NCBI RefSeq assembly: GCF_000058485.1
Contig: NC_008278.1
Coordinates: 3,838,962 to 3,902,961 of the forward strand
Direction of reading: 5' to 3'
DNA from: Frankia alni ACN14a
GTDB taxonomy: Bacteria; Actinomycetota; Actinomycetes; Frankiales; Frankiaceae
DNA length: 64,000 nt
Shown: positions 50,377 to 58,838 of the stretch, in pieces
Layout of the letters: the number at the start of each line of letters is the position of its first letter
How positions within the stretch are numbered: the stretch's first letter is position 1
Program-made: the position numbers and the translations under genes
The notes under the pieces: model-generated
Database searches by the model: none
What the model was told of the DNA's origin: nothing
What the model saw: the letters and a program-made list of their open reading frames with translations, nothing else

Positions 50377-52089
50377 ATGAGTGCGTCCGCGCACGCGCAG
50401 ACCGCCAGTCCGTTCCGTCAGCCGAAGGCCGTGTTCGCGGTGGCCTTCGCCTGTGTGGTGTCGTTCATGGGAATCGGGCTGGTCGATCCGGTGCTGCCCG
50501 CGATCTCCAACCAGCTCCACGCCTCGCCGAGCCAGGTGACGCTGCTGTTCACCAGCTACCTGGTGATCACGGCCGTGGCGATGCTGCTGGTCGGCTGGAT
50601 CTCCAGCCGGATCGGCGCGAAGCGGACGCTGATCGTCGGCCTCGCCGTCATCGTCGTGTTCAGCGCGCTCGCCGGCTCCGCGTCGAGCATCAACGGCATC
50701 GTCGGGTTCCGGGCCGGCTGGGGGGTCGGCAACGCCCTGTTCATCGCGACCTCGCTGGCGGTGATCGTGGCGTCGGCCAGCGGCGGGTTCGCCGGGGCGA
50801 TCGTGCTGTACGAGACGGCGCTCGGGGTCGGCATCGCCTGCGGTCCGCTGCTCGGCGGCGTGCTCGGCGAGGTGAGCTGGCGGGGCCCGTTCTACGGCGT
50901 GGCGGTGCTCATGGCGGTCGCGCTGCTGGCCACGATCGTGCTCGTCGAGCCGATGCCGCTACCGGCGCGCCGCACCGGCCTGCGCGAGCCGTTGGCCGCG
51001 CTGCGCCACCGCGGGCTGCTCACCCTGTCGTTGACCGCGCTCTGCTACAACTGGGGCTTCTTCACCCTGCTCGGGTACGCGCCGTTCCCGATGCATCTGA
51101 GCGCCATCCAGCTCGGGCTGGTCTTCACCGGCTGGGGCGTCCTCGTCGCCGTGTTCGCCGTGGCGGGCGCGCCGTGGTTGCAGGCCCGCCTGGGCCTCGC
51201 CCGCACGCTCTACGGCAACCTCGCCCTGTTCGCCGCGGTGATCGCAGTGATCGCGATCTGGACGACGCACCGGGCGGTGCTGATTCCCGCGGTCATCGTC
51301 ACCGGTGTTTTCATCGGCGTGAACAACACCGTCACCACCCAGGCGGTCATGAGCGTCGCCCCCGTCGAGCGGTCGATCGCCTCCTCCGCGTACGGCTTCG
51401 TCCGCTTCATCGGCGGAGGTCTCGCCCCCTACGCCGCCGGCAAGCTCGTCGACGCGTTCAACGTCCACGTGCCGTTCTACCTCGCCGCCGGCGTGGTCGC
51501 GCTGGGGATCGCCGTGCTCGCCACCGCCCACGACCTGCTGGCCCGCGCCGAGGCCGGGCAGGCGGTGGAGGTCACCGCCGCCGCGCCGCCGGCCTCCCTG
51601 CGGCTGGAGGAGGTCGAGCCGGTGGCCGGTCCGGCGCGGCGGACGATCGTGGCCGCCGTCGACGGGTCGGCCGTCGCCGACCTGGTGACGGCCGCCGCCG
51701 GCCGCCTCGCCGGCATCCACGGCGCGACGGTGGACGTGGTCCACGTCCAGGAGGCGGCGGTGACCGCGGACGCGGCGGCCGACGTCGACCCTGTCGCGGC
51801 CGCGCACGCCGGGGTGCGCCGCCACCTCGACCGGCTGCGGGCGCAGGGGGTGCCGGTGGCCGGGCACGTCCTGCTCCACGCCGCCGACCACGCAGCGGTG
51901 GGGCGGCTGCTGGCCGAGCACGCCCGGGCGAGCGCCGCGCGCACGATCGTCCTCGGCGCCCCCACCCGCGGCGGCGGGCTGCTGGACGAAAGTGCCAGCC
52001 GGGAACTGTGGCGTCACGCCCAGAGCAACATCGTCCTCGTCAACCCGGCCGCCGCCGACGAGGCGGCTCCGCTGGTCAGCGTGTCCTGA
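50377..52089 (+). CDS. MFS transporter fused to a universal stress protein domain
   Basis: 570 residues. The first about 400 form a 12-helix drug/proton-type MFS (I-G-L-V-D-P-V-L-P-A-I, G-W-I-S-S-R-I-G-A-K-R for the loop 2-3 motif, and G-P-L-L-G-G-V-L-G). From about 425 on, a soluble domain R-R-T-I-V-A-A-V-D-G-S-A-V-A followed by V-L-G-A-P-T-R-G-G and the final N-I-V-L-V-N matches the UspA fold. The Usp part lacks a full G-x2-G-x9-G-S ATP loop. Efflux under the MarR upstream is likely. Confidence 0.88.
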   Translation: MSASAHAQTASPFRQPKAVFAVAFACVVSFMGIGLVDPVLPAISNQLHASPSQVTLLFTSYLVITAVAMLLVGWISSRIGAKRTLIVGLAVIVVFSALAGSASSINGIVGFRAGWGVGNALFIATSLAVIVASASGGFAGAIVLYETALGVGIACGPLLGGVLGEVSWRGPFYGVAVLMAVALLATIVLVEPMPLPARRTGLREPLAALRHRGLLTLSLTALCYNWGFFTLLGYAPFPMHLSAIQLGLVFTGWGVLVAVFAVAGAPWLQARLGLARTLYGNLALFAAVIAVIAIWTTHRAVLIPAVIVTGVFIGVNNTVTTQAVMSVAPVERSIASSAYGFVRFIGGGLAPYAAGKLVDAFNVHVPFYLAAGVVALGIAVLATAHDLLARAEAGQAVEVTAAAPPASLRLEEVEPVAGPARRTIVAAVDGSAVADLVTAAAGRLAGIHGATVDVVHVQEAAVTADAAADVDPVAAAHAGVRRHLDRLRAQGVPVAGHVLLHAADHAAVGRLLAEHARASAARTIVLGAPTRGGGLLDESASRELWRHAQSNIVLVNPAAADEAAPLVSVS

Positions 52090-52314
52090 CCGCCCGCCCG
52101 CTCGGCGTCGGCCGCCGTGGGCGGTCGCGCTGGGTGCTGACATACGTCACAAACACCTGATTACCGCCCCCCGGGCTTCCCATACTGTGACGGTGCGAGA
52201 GCGTCGTTGCGGGCCCGGTGCGCGCCGCCGGCCCCGGCAGGGCGACGCCCGCGGGAGGCCGACGGTCGCCCGCGGGGCCGCCGCGGGCGCGCCGGCGGGC
52301 TGCGGGGCGGCCCG

Positions 52315-52980
52315 ATGAGCGGACCGGCGCCCGCCGGGCGGACGGACCCGGCCCGGTCGGTCGGGCCCGAGCTGGTCTGGTATGCAAGCTACGGCTCCAA
52401 CATGCGCATGGCCCGGCTGACGTACTACCTCGCCGGCGGCTGCCCGCCGGGCAGCGACCACCGTCATCCGGGCTGCCGCGATCCGCGCCCGCCGAGGTTG
52501 GCGGTCCCGGTCATGCTGCCCGGTGACGTGTACTTCGCGCTGGAGTCACAGATCTGGACGGGTGGGATCGCCTTCTACGACCCGGCTGCCCGCGGGGAGG
52601 TTGCCGGCCGGGCCTACCTGCTCACCGCGGGCCAGTTCGCCGACGTCGCCGCCCAGGAGATGCACCGCGCCCCCGACGTCGACCTCGACCTGGCCGCCGT
52701 GCTGCGCACCGGCCGGGCCCGGGTCGGTCCGGGCCGCTACGAGACGCTGGTGCTCGTCGGCCATCGCGGCGGCGTTCCCGTCCTGACGTTCACCGCGCCA
52801 TGGTCGCTGGCCGACGTGCGCCCCACCGTGCCGTCGGCCGGCTACCTGGCCATGCTCGCCGGCGGCCTGCGCGAGGCGCACGGCTGGTCGCCGGCCCGGA
52901 TCGCCGCCTACCTCGCCGCCCGGCCCGGCGCCGCCGGGGTGTGGCGGCCCGCGGACATCGAACGCCTCGTCGCCGAGTAA
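52315..52980 (+). CDS. Gamma-glutamylcyclotransferase-fold protein
   Basis: 221 residues. W-Y-A-S-Y-G-S-N-M near the N-terminus is the substrate-binding loop of gamma-glutamylcyclotransferase-like proteins, and G-R-A-Y-L-L-T and Y-E-T-L-V-L-V-G fit the same fold. Similar actinobacterial proteins are sometimes labelled 'histone deacetylase', which the sequence does not support. The catalytic Glu is not obvious. Function unknown. Confidence 0.7.
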   Translation: MSGPAPAGRTDPARSVGPELVWYASYGSNMRMARLTYYLAGGCPPGSDHRHPGCRDPRPPRLAVPVMLPGDVYFALESQIWTGGIAFYDPAARGEVAGRAYLLTAGQFADVAAQEMHRAPDVDLDLAAVLRTGRARVGPGRYETLVLVGHRGGVPVLTFTAPWSLADVRPTVPSAGYLAMLAGGLREAHGWSPARIAAYLAARPGAAGVWRPADIERLVAE

Positions 52981-53142
52981 CTCGCCGGCCGAGCCGGCCG
53001 GGGCGACCGGCGACCGCGGACCGGCGCCACGGACGGCCGGGGACGCCCGCGGGGGGCGGGGAGTTTTGCCGGCGGCGGGGCGGGGAGGCGTCCGTCATCG
53101 ACGCGGATGGCCGTCATCCGCCGCAACGAGAGGAAGACGCCG

Positions 53143-53391
53143 ATGTCGACCGACAGCCGCCGACCGAGCGACACCGCGAGCCGCGTCTCCGCCGGCTGGC
53201 GCGACCAGGCGCGCCACGGCGGCGTCCGCGGACCGCTGGACGACGACGTGCTCGCCGCCCGCACCGAGCGGGAACGCGTGGACGCCGGCGTCGAGGACCG
53301 CCCGGAACCCGCCGCGGCGGTCACCGACACCCCGCCGCGCGCCGACGCGGACCAGGACGGGGGCCGGCACCGGGACGAACCGCGCCGATAG
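53143..53391 (+). CDS. Small hydrophilic protein of unknown function
   Basis: 82 residues, rich in Asp, Arg and Pro, with no hydrophobic core and probably disordered. AGAGGAAG precedes the ATG. I see no family. It could be a real small protein; an in-frame ATG at 53107 would add 12 residues. Confidence 0.45.
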   Translation: MSTDSRRPSDTASRVSAGWRDQARHGGVRGPLDDDVLAARTERERVDAGVEDRPEPAAAVTDTPPRADADQDGGRHRDEPRR

Positions 53392-53412
53392 CGCGACCGC
53401 TCACGCCACCAC

Positions 53413-53814
53413 TCACGCCACCGTGCGCCGCGAGCCCTCCCGACCGCCGGCGCCGAGGTTCCAGCTGATGATCCGGCGCGGGTGCACGCGGATGACCTCG
53501 GGGCTCAGGTGCGCGGCCGGGGGATCCCAGCCGGTCAGGGCCTCGGCGGTCCCGCGGATCTCCAGGCCGCGCACCGTCCACGGCTCCAGCGAGGCGATGT
53601 CGTCGACGACGTACGCCACCTGGCCGTTCGCGGCGATGTTGTGGAACTTGCGGCTGTTGCCGAGGTCGTAGCCGTAGATACTGATCACTCCGGTCGCGTC
53701 GTCGACGGCGTGGGCGACCGGGCTGTTCTGCAACGTCCCGTCCGGGGCGAGCGTGGCGAGCCGGCCCAGGCGCTGGGAGTGCAGGTAGTCGAGTTCGGCC
53801 GGGGTGAAGACCAC
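53413..53814 (-). CDS. PPOX class F420-dependent oxidoreductase
   Basis: 133 residues from a GTG with GAGGGAG 5 bases upstream. Split-barrel flavin/deazaflavin fold: F-T-P-A-E-L-D-Y-L, R-L-G-R-L-A-T-L-A-P-D-G, Q-N-S-P-V, and S-R-K-F-H-N-I for cofactor phosphate. The small length and S-R-K-x-x-N fit the F420-binding group. Substrate unknown. Confidence 0.88.
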   Translation of the reverse strand: MVFTPAELDYLHSQRLGRLATLAPDGTLQNSPVAHAVDDATGVISIYGYDLGNSRKFHNIAANGQVAYVVDDIASLEPWTVRGLEIRGTAEALTGWDPPAAHLSPEVIRVHPRRIISWNLGAGGREGSRRTVA

Positions 53815-54182
53815 AAGGGCTCCCTCTGGCGAGTCCCGGTCTGTCCGGGAGCGACGGCGGGCCGTGACCGGGCGCGGCCGCGGCGGACGGGCGGCGGCGA
53901 CCACGGGCGGGCCCGTCCGTGATCGACCCTAGAGGCTGAACCCGTGGTGAGGTCAACACTCGGAGTCCCGGCCTGTCTCCAAGATAATCAACGCTGTTGA
54001 CGAAATGGCGGGCGACGTTAATGATCTTGAAATTCCCGTCGTGCTCCATCACGGCCAGCAGAGGTAACCGGCTGATTGCTCGCCGTCAGGAAAGTGATCT
54101 GGCTGACATGGCTAACTGTTCCTACTAGGTTCACGGGCTGGGGGAGTGCGGGCAGCGGGTGCGCAGCGAGGAGGAGCGGACG
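53815..54182. other. Intergenic region upstream of CoA-transferase
   Basis: No gene is seen. It contains the divergent promoters of the PPOX and CaiB-type genes in a locally AT-richer stretch (53980-54130). A short match to the dispersed repeat near 54021-54040 was judged too weak. Confidence 0.4.
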
Positions 54183-55388
54183 ATGAGCAGACCGTTCGAG
54201 GGCGTGAGCGTCGTCGAGATCGCCGGGTGGACGTTCGTGCCGGCCGCGGGCGCGATCCTCGCCGATCTCGGTGCCGACGTCGTCAAGGTCGAACCGCCCA
54301 CCGGCGACCCGCAGCGCCTGCTGCGCAACCTGCTCAACCAGGACGACAGCGGTCCCAACCCGTTCCTGGAGATCCCCAACCACGGCAAGCGCAGCGTCAC
54401 CCTCGACCTGACCACCCCCGCCGGCCGGGAGGTGCTGCTGCGCCTCGTCGCCGACGCCGACGTGTTCCTCACCAGCTACCTGCCGGCGTTACGCGCCCGC
54501 CTCGGCATCGACGTCGACGACCTGCGGGCGGTGAACCCCCGGCTGGTCTACGTGCGCGGCAGCGGCTGGGGCAGCCGGGGCCCGATGGTCAACACCGGCG
54601 GCTACGACTCGGCGGCGGCCTGGTGCAGCTCGGGGACCCTGCACAAGCTCACCGGCGCCGGTGACGACGAACCGGTCGCCCAGCCGGCCGCCTTCTACGA
54701 CCTGCAGGGCAGCAACACCATCGCCGGCGCCGTCGCGATGGCCCTCTACCGCCGGGAGCGGACGGGCGAGACCGCCGTCGTCGACGTCTCCCTGCTCAAC
54801 ACCGGCATGTGGGCGCTGGGCGCGGACATCGCCGCCGCGCCGTTCTCCGGCGAGGTGCCGCGGGCCGACCGCCGCGCCCCGGGAAACCCGATCGCCAACT
54901 ACTACCGGACCAAGGACGGACGCTGGATCAACCTGGTCTGCCTGCAGGCCGACCGGTTCTGGGACGAGCTGTGCCTGGTCCTCGACCGTCCCGAGCTCGT
55001 CGCCGACCCGCGGTTCCTCGACGCCGCCGCCCGCTTCACCCACAACCGGGCCTGCGTCGAGGTGCTCGACGGCATCTTCGCCGAACGCACCCTCGACGAG
55101 TGGCGCGAGACCCTGGCCGGGTTCTCCGGGGTGTGGGCGCCCGCGCTGACGCCCGCCGAGGTTCACGACCACGTGCAGGTCCGGGAGAACGGCTACCTTT
55201 CCGAGCTGACCGCCGAGGACGGCACGCCGTTTCGGGTCGTCGCCCCGCCCTACCAGTTCGACGGCGAACCCGCCCGCGCCCGCAGCCGCGCCCCCGAACT
55301 CGGGGCCGACACCGCCGAGGTGCTGCGCGGCCTCGGCCTCGACGCCGCCACCGTCGACGACTACCGCGCCCAGGGCGCCTTCGGCTGA
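54183..55388 (+). CDS. CaiB/BaiF family CoA-transferase
   Basis: 401 residues, single domain, the normal length. Seen: G-V-S-V-V-E-I-A-G-W-T-F-V-P-A-A-G, L-G-A-D-V-V-K-V-E-P-P, H-G-K-R-S-V-T-L-D-L, and the catalytic aspartate region in F-Y-D-L-Q-G-S. It moves CoA between an acyl-CoA and a free acid. GGAGGAG lies 8 bases before the ATG. Confidence 0.92.
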   Translation: MSRPFEGVSVVEIAGWTFVPAAGAILADLGADVVKVEPPTGDPQRLLRNLLNQDDSGPNPFLEIPNHGKRSVTLDLTTPAGREVLLRLVADADVFLTSYLPALRARLGIDVDDLRAVNPRLVYVRGSGWGSRGPMVNTGGYDSAAAWCSSGTLHKLTGAGDDEPVAQPAAFYDLQGSNTIAGAVAMALYRRERTGETAVVDVSLLNTGMWALGADIAAAPFSGEVPRADRRAPGNPIANYYRTKDGRWINLVCLQADRFWDELCLVLDRPELVADPRFLDAAARFTHNRACVEVLDGIFAERTLDEWRETLAGFSGVWAPALTPAEVHDHVQVRENGYLSELTAEDGTPFRVVAPPYQFDGEPARARSRAPELGADTAEVLRGLGLDAATVDDYRAQGAFG

Positions 55389-55434
55389 GTCCCCGCTGCC
55401 CGATCGGGTGACCGCGCCCGGACGGGGCGGGCGT

Positions 55435-55479
55435 GGCGTCCGGCGGTCCGGCGTCCGGCGGTCAGGCGTCCGGTGGTCA
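55435..55479. repeat. 15-bp tandem repeat at gene end
   Basis: Three copies of GGCGTCCGGCGGTCA with small changes. The last copy contains the stop codon of the minus-strand SnoaL-like gene. Confidence 0.75.
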
Positions 55480-55875
55480 GGCGAACAGGACGCGGGCCAC
55501 GTGGTCGGTGTCGGCGTACTCCCGGACGGAGACGATGCGGCCGTCGCGGACCTCGAAGATGCCCAGGCACCGGTTGTCGTACGGCGCGCCGCCGGCAGCG
55601 GTGCCGCGGGAGATCCAGGTGGCCACGACCCGCGGGCCCTCGGCGAGGACGTCGGTCAGCTCGATGTGCAGCGGCGCGCCGGGCTGCAACCGGCTGCCCA
55701 TCCCACCGAGGAAGTCGTCGACGATGCGGTCGCGTCCCCGCCACTCACCCGAGATCGGCAGGCTGCCCGGGTAGTGCCAGACGGCGTCCGCGGCGAAGCT
55801 GTCACGGATCACCGCGGCGTCGCCGTCGCGGACGGCCTCCACATAGCGGACCACGACCGCGCGTGCATCATCCAT
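55477..55875 (-). CDS. SnoaL-like (NTF2 fold) protein
   Basis: 132 residues. [21 protein letters not shown] and [10 protein letters not shown] match the nuclear transport factor 2/SnoaL family. An ATG 12 bases upstream is possible. It is divergent from a LysR gene that probably regulates it. Confidence 0.88.
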   Translation of the reverse strand: MDDARAVVVRYVEAVRDGDAAVIRDSFAADAVWHYPGSLPISGEWRGRDRIVDDFLGGMGSRLQPGAPLHIELTDVLAEGPRVVATWISRGTAAGGAPYDNRCLGIFEVRDGRIVSVREYADTDHVARVLFA

Positions 55876-55952
55876 GCCGGCCAGCATGCCGCCCGGGCGC
55901 CGTCGTCGACCAACAGCCGTCCGTCCGCCTTGACAACCGATGGTGGTCGGCC

Positions 55953-57041
55953 ATGGTGGAGGCCGTGGATCTCGACCTGGGCCAGGCGCGGGCCTTCGTG
56001 GCGGCGGCCGAGGAGCTGCACTTCGGCCGGGCCGCCCGGCGGCTGTTCCTCACCCAGCAGGCGCTGTCCAAGCGGATCGCCCGGCTGGAGGACGCGCTCG
56101 GCGTCTCGCTGTTCCACCGGTCCGGGCACGCGGTGGAGCTGACCGACGCGGGCCGGCGGTTCCTGGAGCCGGGCCGGGCGGCGCTGCGGGCCGCGGACCG
56201 TGCTGTCGCCGCGGCCAGAACGGAGATCCGTCCGCTGCGCGTCGACGTGTGGGGCCACCTCTACGGTCCGATGCGCACCCTGCGGGCAGTCCTCGACGAC
56301 GCCCCGGCGCTCGGCGTGGAACTCGGCGCCAGCCGCGACCTGCCCACGGCCGTCGACGCGCTGACCCGCGGATCCATCGACCTCGGCTTCGGGCGCGTGC
56401 ACGCGACCGCCGACCATGCCTTCACCGACCATGCCTTCACCGACGACGCCCTCACCGACCATGCCCCCGGGGAGGACGCCCCCGGGGAGGATGCCCCCGG
56501 AGTGGATGCGGGTGCCGGCGGGGAGTTCGCACCGGCTTTCGCCCACCGGCTCGTCCGCCTGGAGCCTCTCGACGTGGTCCTGCACCCCGCCCATCCGCTG
56601 GCCGGCGGCGCGCGGGTGCGGCCCGCGGATCTGCGCGGCAGCGTGCTGTGGTGTCCCGCGGCCCTCGACCGGCTCGACTTCCTGCGCCGCTTCGCCGGCA
56701 GGTTCGGGATCGCGGCCGAGGCGGCCGCGGTCAACCTCGGCCTCGAACCGCTGCTGGAGCGTCCGCGCGCGGACCCCCGCTACGTCTGCGTGCTGCCCGC
56801 GGAGATGGTGCTGCCCGCCGACGCCGGCCTGCGGGGGGTGCGGCTGGTGGAGCCGACCCCGCTGTACGCGTGGTCGCTGCTGTGGCGGGGCGAGCCGTGC
56901 GCCGCGGGGCGCAGCCTGCTGCGCGCCTTCGCCGAGACCGCCGCCCGCCGTCGCTGGCTCGAGTACGCTCCCGGCCGCCACTGGCTTCCCGCCGCCGACC
57001 ACGCGTGGCTCACGGGGTCAGCTGGGCGCCACGGACCGTGA
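55953..57041 (+). CDS. LysR family transcriptional regulator
   Basis: 362 residues, about 60 longer than usual. The N-terminal helix-turn-helix is [21 protein letters not shown]. The ligand-binding part follows, but at about residues 154-188 it carries an insertion of seven 15-bp repeats (56412-56516), reading D-H-A-F-T and later E-D-A-P-G. Divergent from the SnoaL-like gene. Confidence 0.88.
   Translation: MVEAVDLDLGQARAFVAAAEELHFGRAARRLFLTQQALSKRIARLEDALGVSLFHRSGHAVELTDAGRRFLEPGRAALRAADRAVAAARTEIRPLRVDVWGHLYGPMRTLRAVLDDAPALGVELGASRDLPTAVDALTRGSIDLGFGRVHATADHAFTDHAFTDDALTDHAPGEDAPGEDAPGVDAGAGGEFAPAFAHRLVRLEPLDVVLHPAHPLAGGARVRPADLRGSVLWCPAALDRLDFLRRFAGRFGIAAEAAAVNLGLEPLLERPRADPRYVCVLPAEMVLPADAGLRGVRLVEPTPLYAWSLLWRGEPCAAGRSLLRAFAETAARRRWLEYAPGRHWLPAADHAWLTGSAGRHGP
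56412..56516. repeat. 15-bp in-frame tandem repeat in lysR-type gene
   Basis: Seven copies of a 15-bp unit related to GACCATGCCTTCACC, drifting to GAGGACGCCCCCGGG. All keep the frame. Confidence 0.85.
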
Positions 57042-57146
57042 CATCACGGGCCGGACCCTCACTCCCCGTGCCGGGATCGGTGGAAGATTTAACGCGGAGG
57101 AATCCTGAGTTAATTTTGAGTGAATGCCCGTGTGCAACTCTGAGGC

Positions 57147-57329
57147 ATGCAGACAGGAGCTTGTCCCGACGCCGAAATCGTGGCGATAGCCGCGTCCGTT
57201 GACGATATTCCCAGCATGGCGCAGACCGACGCGATGCTGGAAGAACTCCGCCGGCTTCCCCGGAACGCGGAGACGGCCAAGCTGATCGACGATCTGCTGG
57301 AGCTCAGATCGCTACTCGGCGCGCGCTGA
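57147..57329 (+). CDS. Small uncharacterised protein
   Basis: 60 residues with TGAGG before the ATG. The C-terminal half is an amphipathic helix (L-E-E-L-R-R-L-P, L-I-D-D-L-L-E-L-R-S-L-L). Base composition is lower in GC than around. A 14-bp hairpin overlaps its last codons and stop. No family recognised; the ribosome site, composition and hairpin support a real gene. Confidence 0.5.
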   Translation: MQTGACPDAEIVAIAASVDDIPSMAQTDAMLEELRRLPRNAETAKLIDDLLELRSLLGAR

Positions 57330-57347
57330 GCATGCGCGCCGAGTAGC
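57311..57347 (+). terminator. Hairpin at the end of the small gene
   Basis: GCTACTCGGCGCGC, 9-base loop and the exact complement GCGCGCCGAGTAGC. It includes the stop codon of the 60-residue gene in its loop. No T-run follows. Confidence 0.55.
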
Positions 57348-57416
57348 GAAAGGAAAGCTGCGCGACGCGCCGGTTACTGAACGGCGCGCCAGGATTGGTC
57401 GGACCGGGTTACCAGA

Positions 57417-57776
57417 TTACTGCTGGGCACCGAACGGCTGGCCCTGGTTCCCCTGGTTTCCGAGGTTGCCCTGGTTACCCTGCTGGCCGCCGCCGAAGCG
57501 CTCGCCGGAGCCGCCGATTCCGCCCTGGCCGCCGATTCCGCCCTGGCCGCCACCGACGCCCGCCAGCTCGCGCAGGCGGTTCTCGACGTAGCGCTCGCTG
57601 TGGTGCGTCTTGTCGGCAATGCGCGCGACGAGGTCCTCGATGTCGGTCGCGGCGTCGAGATCCGCCGTGCTGACCTGACCGAACTGGTCAAGGATGCGGT
57701 AGCGGATCTGCCGCCAGTTCTGGCGCAGCTGCTGCTCCACCTGCTGGCGCTGCTGCTGCTGGTCCTGCTGGGTCAT
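57417..57776 (-). CDS. CsbD-like stress protein with Gly/Gln-rich tail
   Basis: 119 residues. A Gln-rich helix is followed by N-W-R-Q-I-R-Y-R-I-L-D-Q-F-G-Q-V-S-T-A-D-L-D, whose pattern resembles the short CsbD/YjbJ stress-protein fold, then E-R-Y-V-E-N-R-L-R-E-L. The last 45 residues are a Gly/Gln/Asn low-complexity tail (G-G-Q-G-G-I, N-Q-G-N). The family link is moderate. It has an AAGGAT site upstream of the ATG. Confidence 0.65.
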   Translation of the reverse strand: MTQQDQQQQRQQVEQQLRQNWRQIRYRILDQFGQVSTADLDAATDIEDLVARIADKTHHSERYVENRLRELAGVGGGQGGIGGQGGIGGSGERFGGGQQGNQGNLGNQGNQGQPFGAQQ

Positions 57777-58120
57777 TCTTGTGATCCTTCCGGTCATTAT
57801 CCGAACGCGCTGAGGGCGCGAGAGGGACGCTACCGCAGCTGGTTCGGCCAGCGCCAAGCCGACGTTGAATGAGAATGTCTGCACCCAGCTCCGGGCATCA
57901 GACACCACAATCGGAAGCGTCCCGAATGGGCGTCGGCGGCACAATGTAATACGGAAAAACGAGCCATAAGGAATCGCCGGTCACCCCTTTGTGGTTGTCC
58001 TGGCCGCGTCTCATCGGGTGACGCCCCGTCCCGGCCGGTCTCGCCCCGCCCCGGCCACTTAGCGCGGTCGATGCCCTCGTGCCGTGTTCACCCGCTTCCG
58101 CGGGTGGGTACACGGGTCCC
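57777..58120. other. Intergenic region without a gene
   Basis: About 340 bases between divergent genes. It is AT-richer near 57880-57980, as expected for promoters. Nothing else is supported. Confidence 0.4.
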
Positions 58121-58687
58121 ATGTCGTCGTCATCCCGGTCCGTACCGGCTGCCGAGCGGAGCGCCGCCGCCGGCGGCGACGGCAGCGAGCGGATCTTCCT
58201 CGTCGGGCTGATGGGATCGGGCAAGTCGACGGTGGGCCGGGCGCTCGCGGCCCGGCTCGGCCGGCCCTACCTGGACAACGACGCCCTGCTCCAGCAGCGG
58301 ACCGGACTCGACGCGCCCGCCCTGGCCGACCTGGGCCGCGCGGCCCTGCACGACCAGGAGTCGCGCCAGCTTCACGCCCTGCTCGACACCCCGGCGCCGT
58401 ATGTCGCCGGGGTCGCGGCCAGCATCGCCGACAACCCCGACGACCTGGGCCGCATCGTCGACGCCGGCCGCGTCGTCTACCTGCGGGCGACCCCGCGGAC
58501 CCTGGCTCGCCGGGTCGGCCGCGGCCAGGGCCGGCCCTGGCTCGACGGCGACCTGCTGAGCACCCTGAACGAGATGTTCGCCGCCCGCGACGACGTCTAC
58601 CGCCGCGTCGGGCACGTCGTGGACACCGACGGCCGCGAACCGCACGAGATCGCTGCCGAGCTCGCCCGCCTCGTCGGCGCCGGCTGA
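58121..58687 (+). CDS. Shikimate-kinase-like P-loop kinase
   Basis: 188 residues. The P-loop is V-G-L-M-G-S-G-K-S-T-V-G, followed by R-P-Y-L-D-N-D with the Mg-binding Asp, and a lid-type R-x-R region. The G-G-G motif and the conserved D-x-D and R that bind shikimate are not found; the matching part reads V-A-G-V-A-A-S-I. It is therefore a family member that probably acts on another small substrate. Confidence 0.8.
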   Translation: MSSSSRSVPAAERSAAAGGDGSERIFLVGLMGSGKSTVGRALAARLGRPYLDNDALLQQRTGLDAPALADLGRAALHDQESRQLHALLDTPAPYVAGVAASIADNPDDLGRIVDAGRVVYLRATPRTLARRVGRGQGRPWLDGDLLSTLNEMFAARDDVYRRVGHVVDTDGREPHEIAAELARLVGAG

Positions 58688-58838
58688 ACTCCGACGCGCG
58701 GACGCGGCGCCGGCTGTGCACGTCGTGCCCGCACCCACCGCGCGGGTTGCGGGTCCGGGCGCCGGGGTGGGACAGCCAGCCGGTCTCGGTCTCGGTCTCG
58801 GTTCGGGGTCGGGCTCGGTTCGCGTTCGGGTTCGGTTC

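Noticed and set aside
54000-54052. Fourth copy of the dispersed repeat
   Set aside because: Only about 12 bases (AAGATCAT and a few around) agree with the consensus; too weak.
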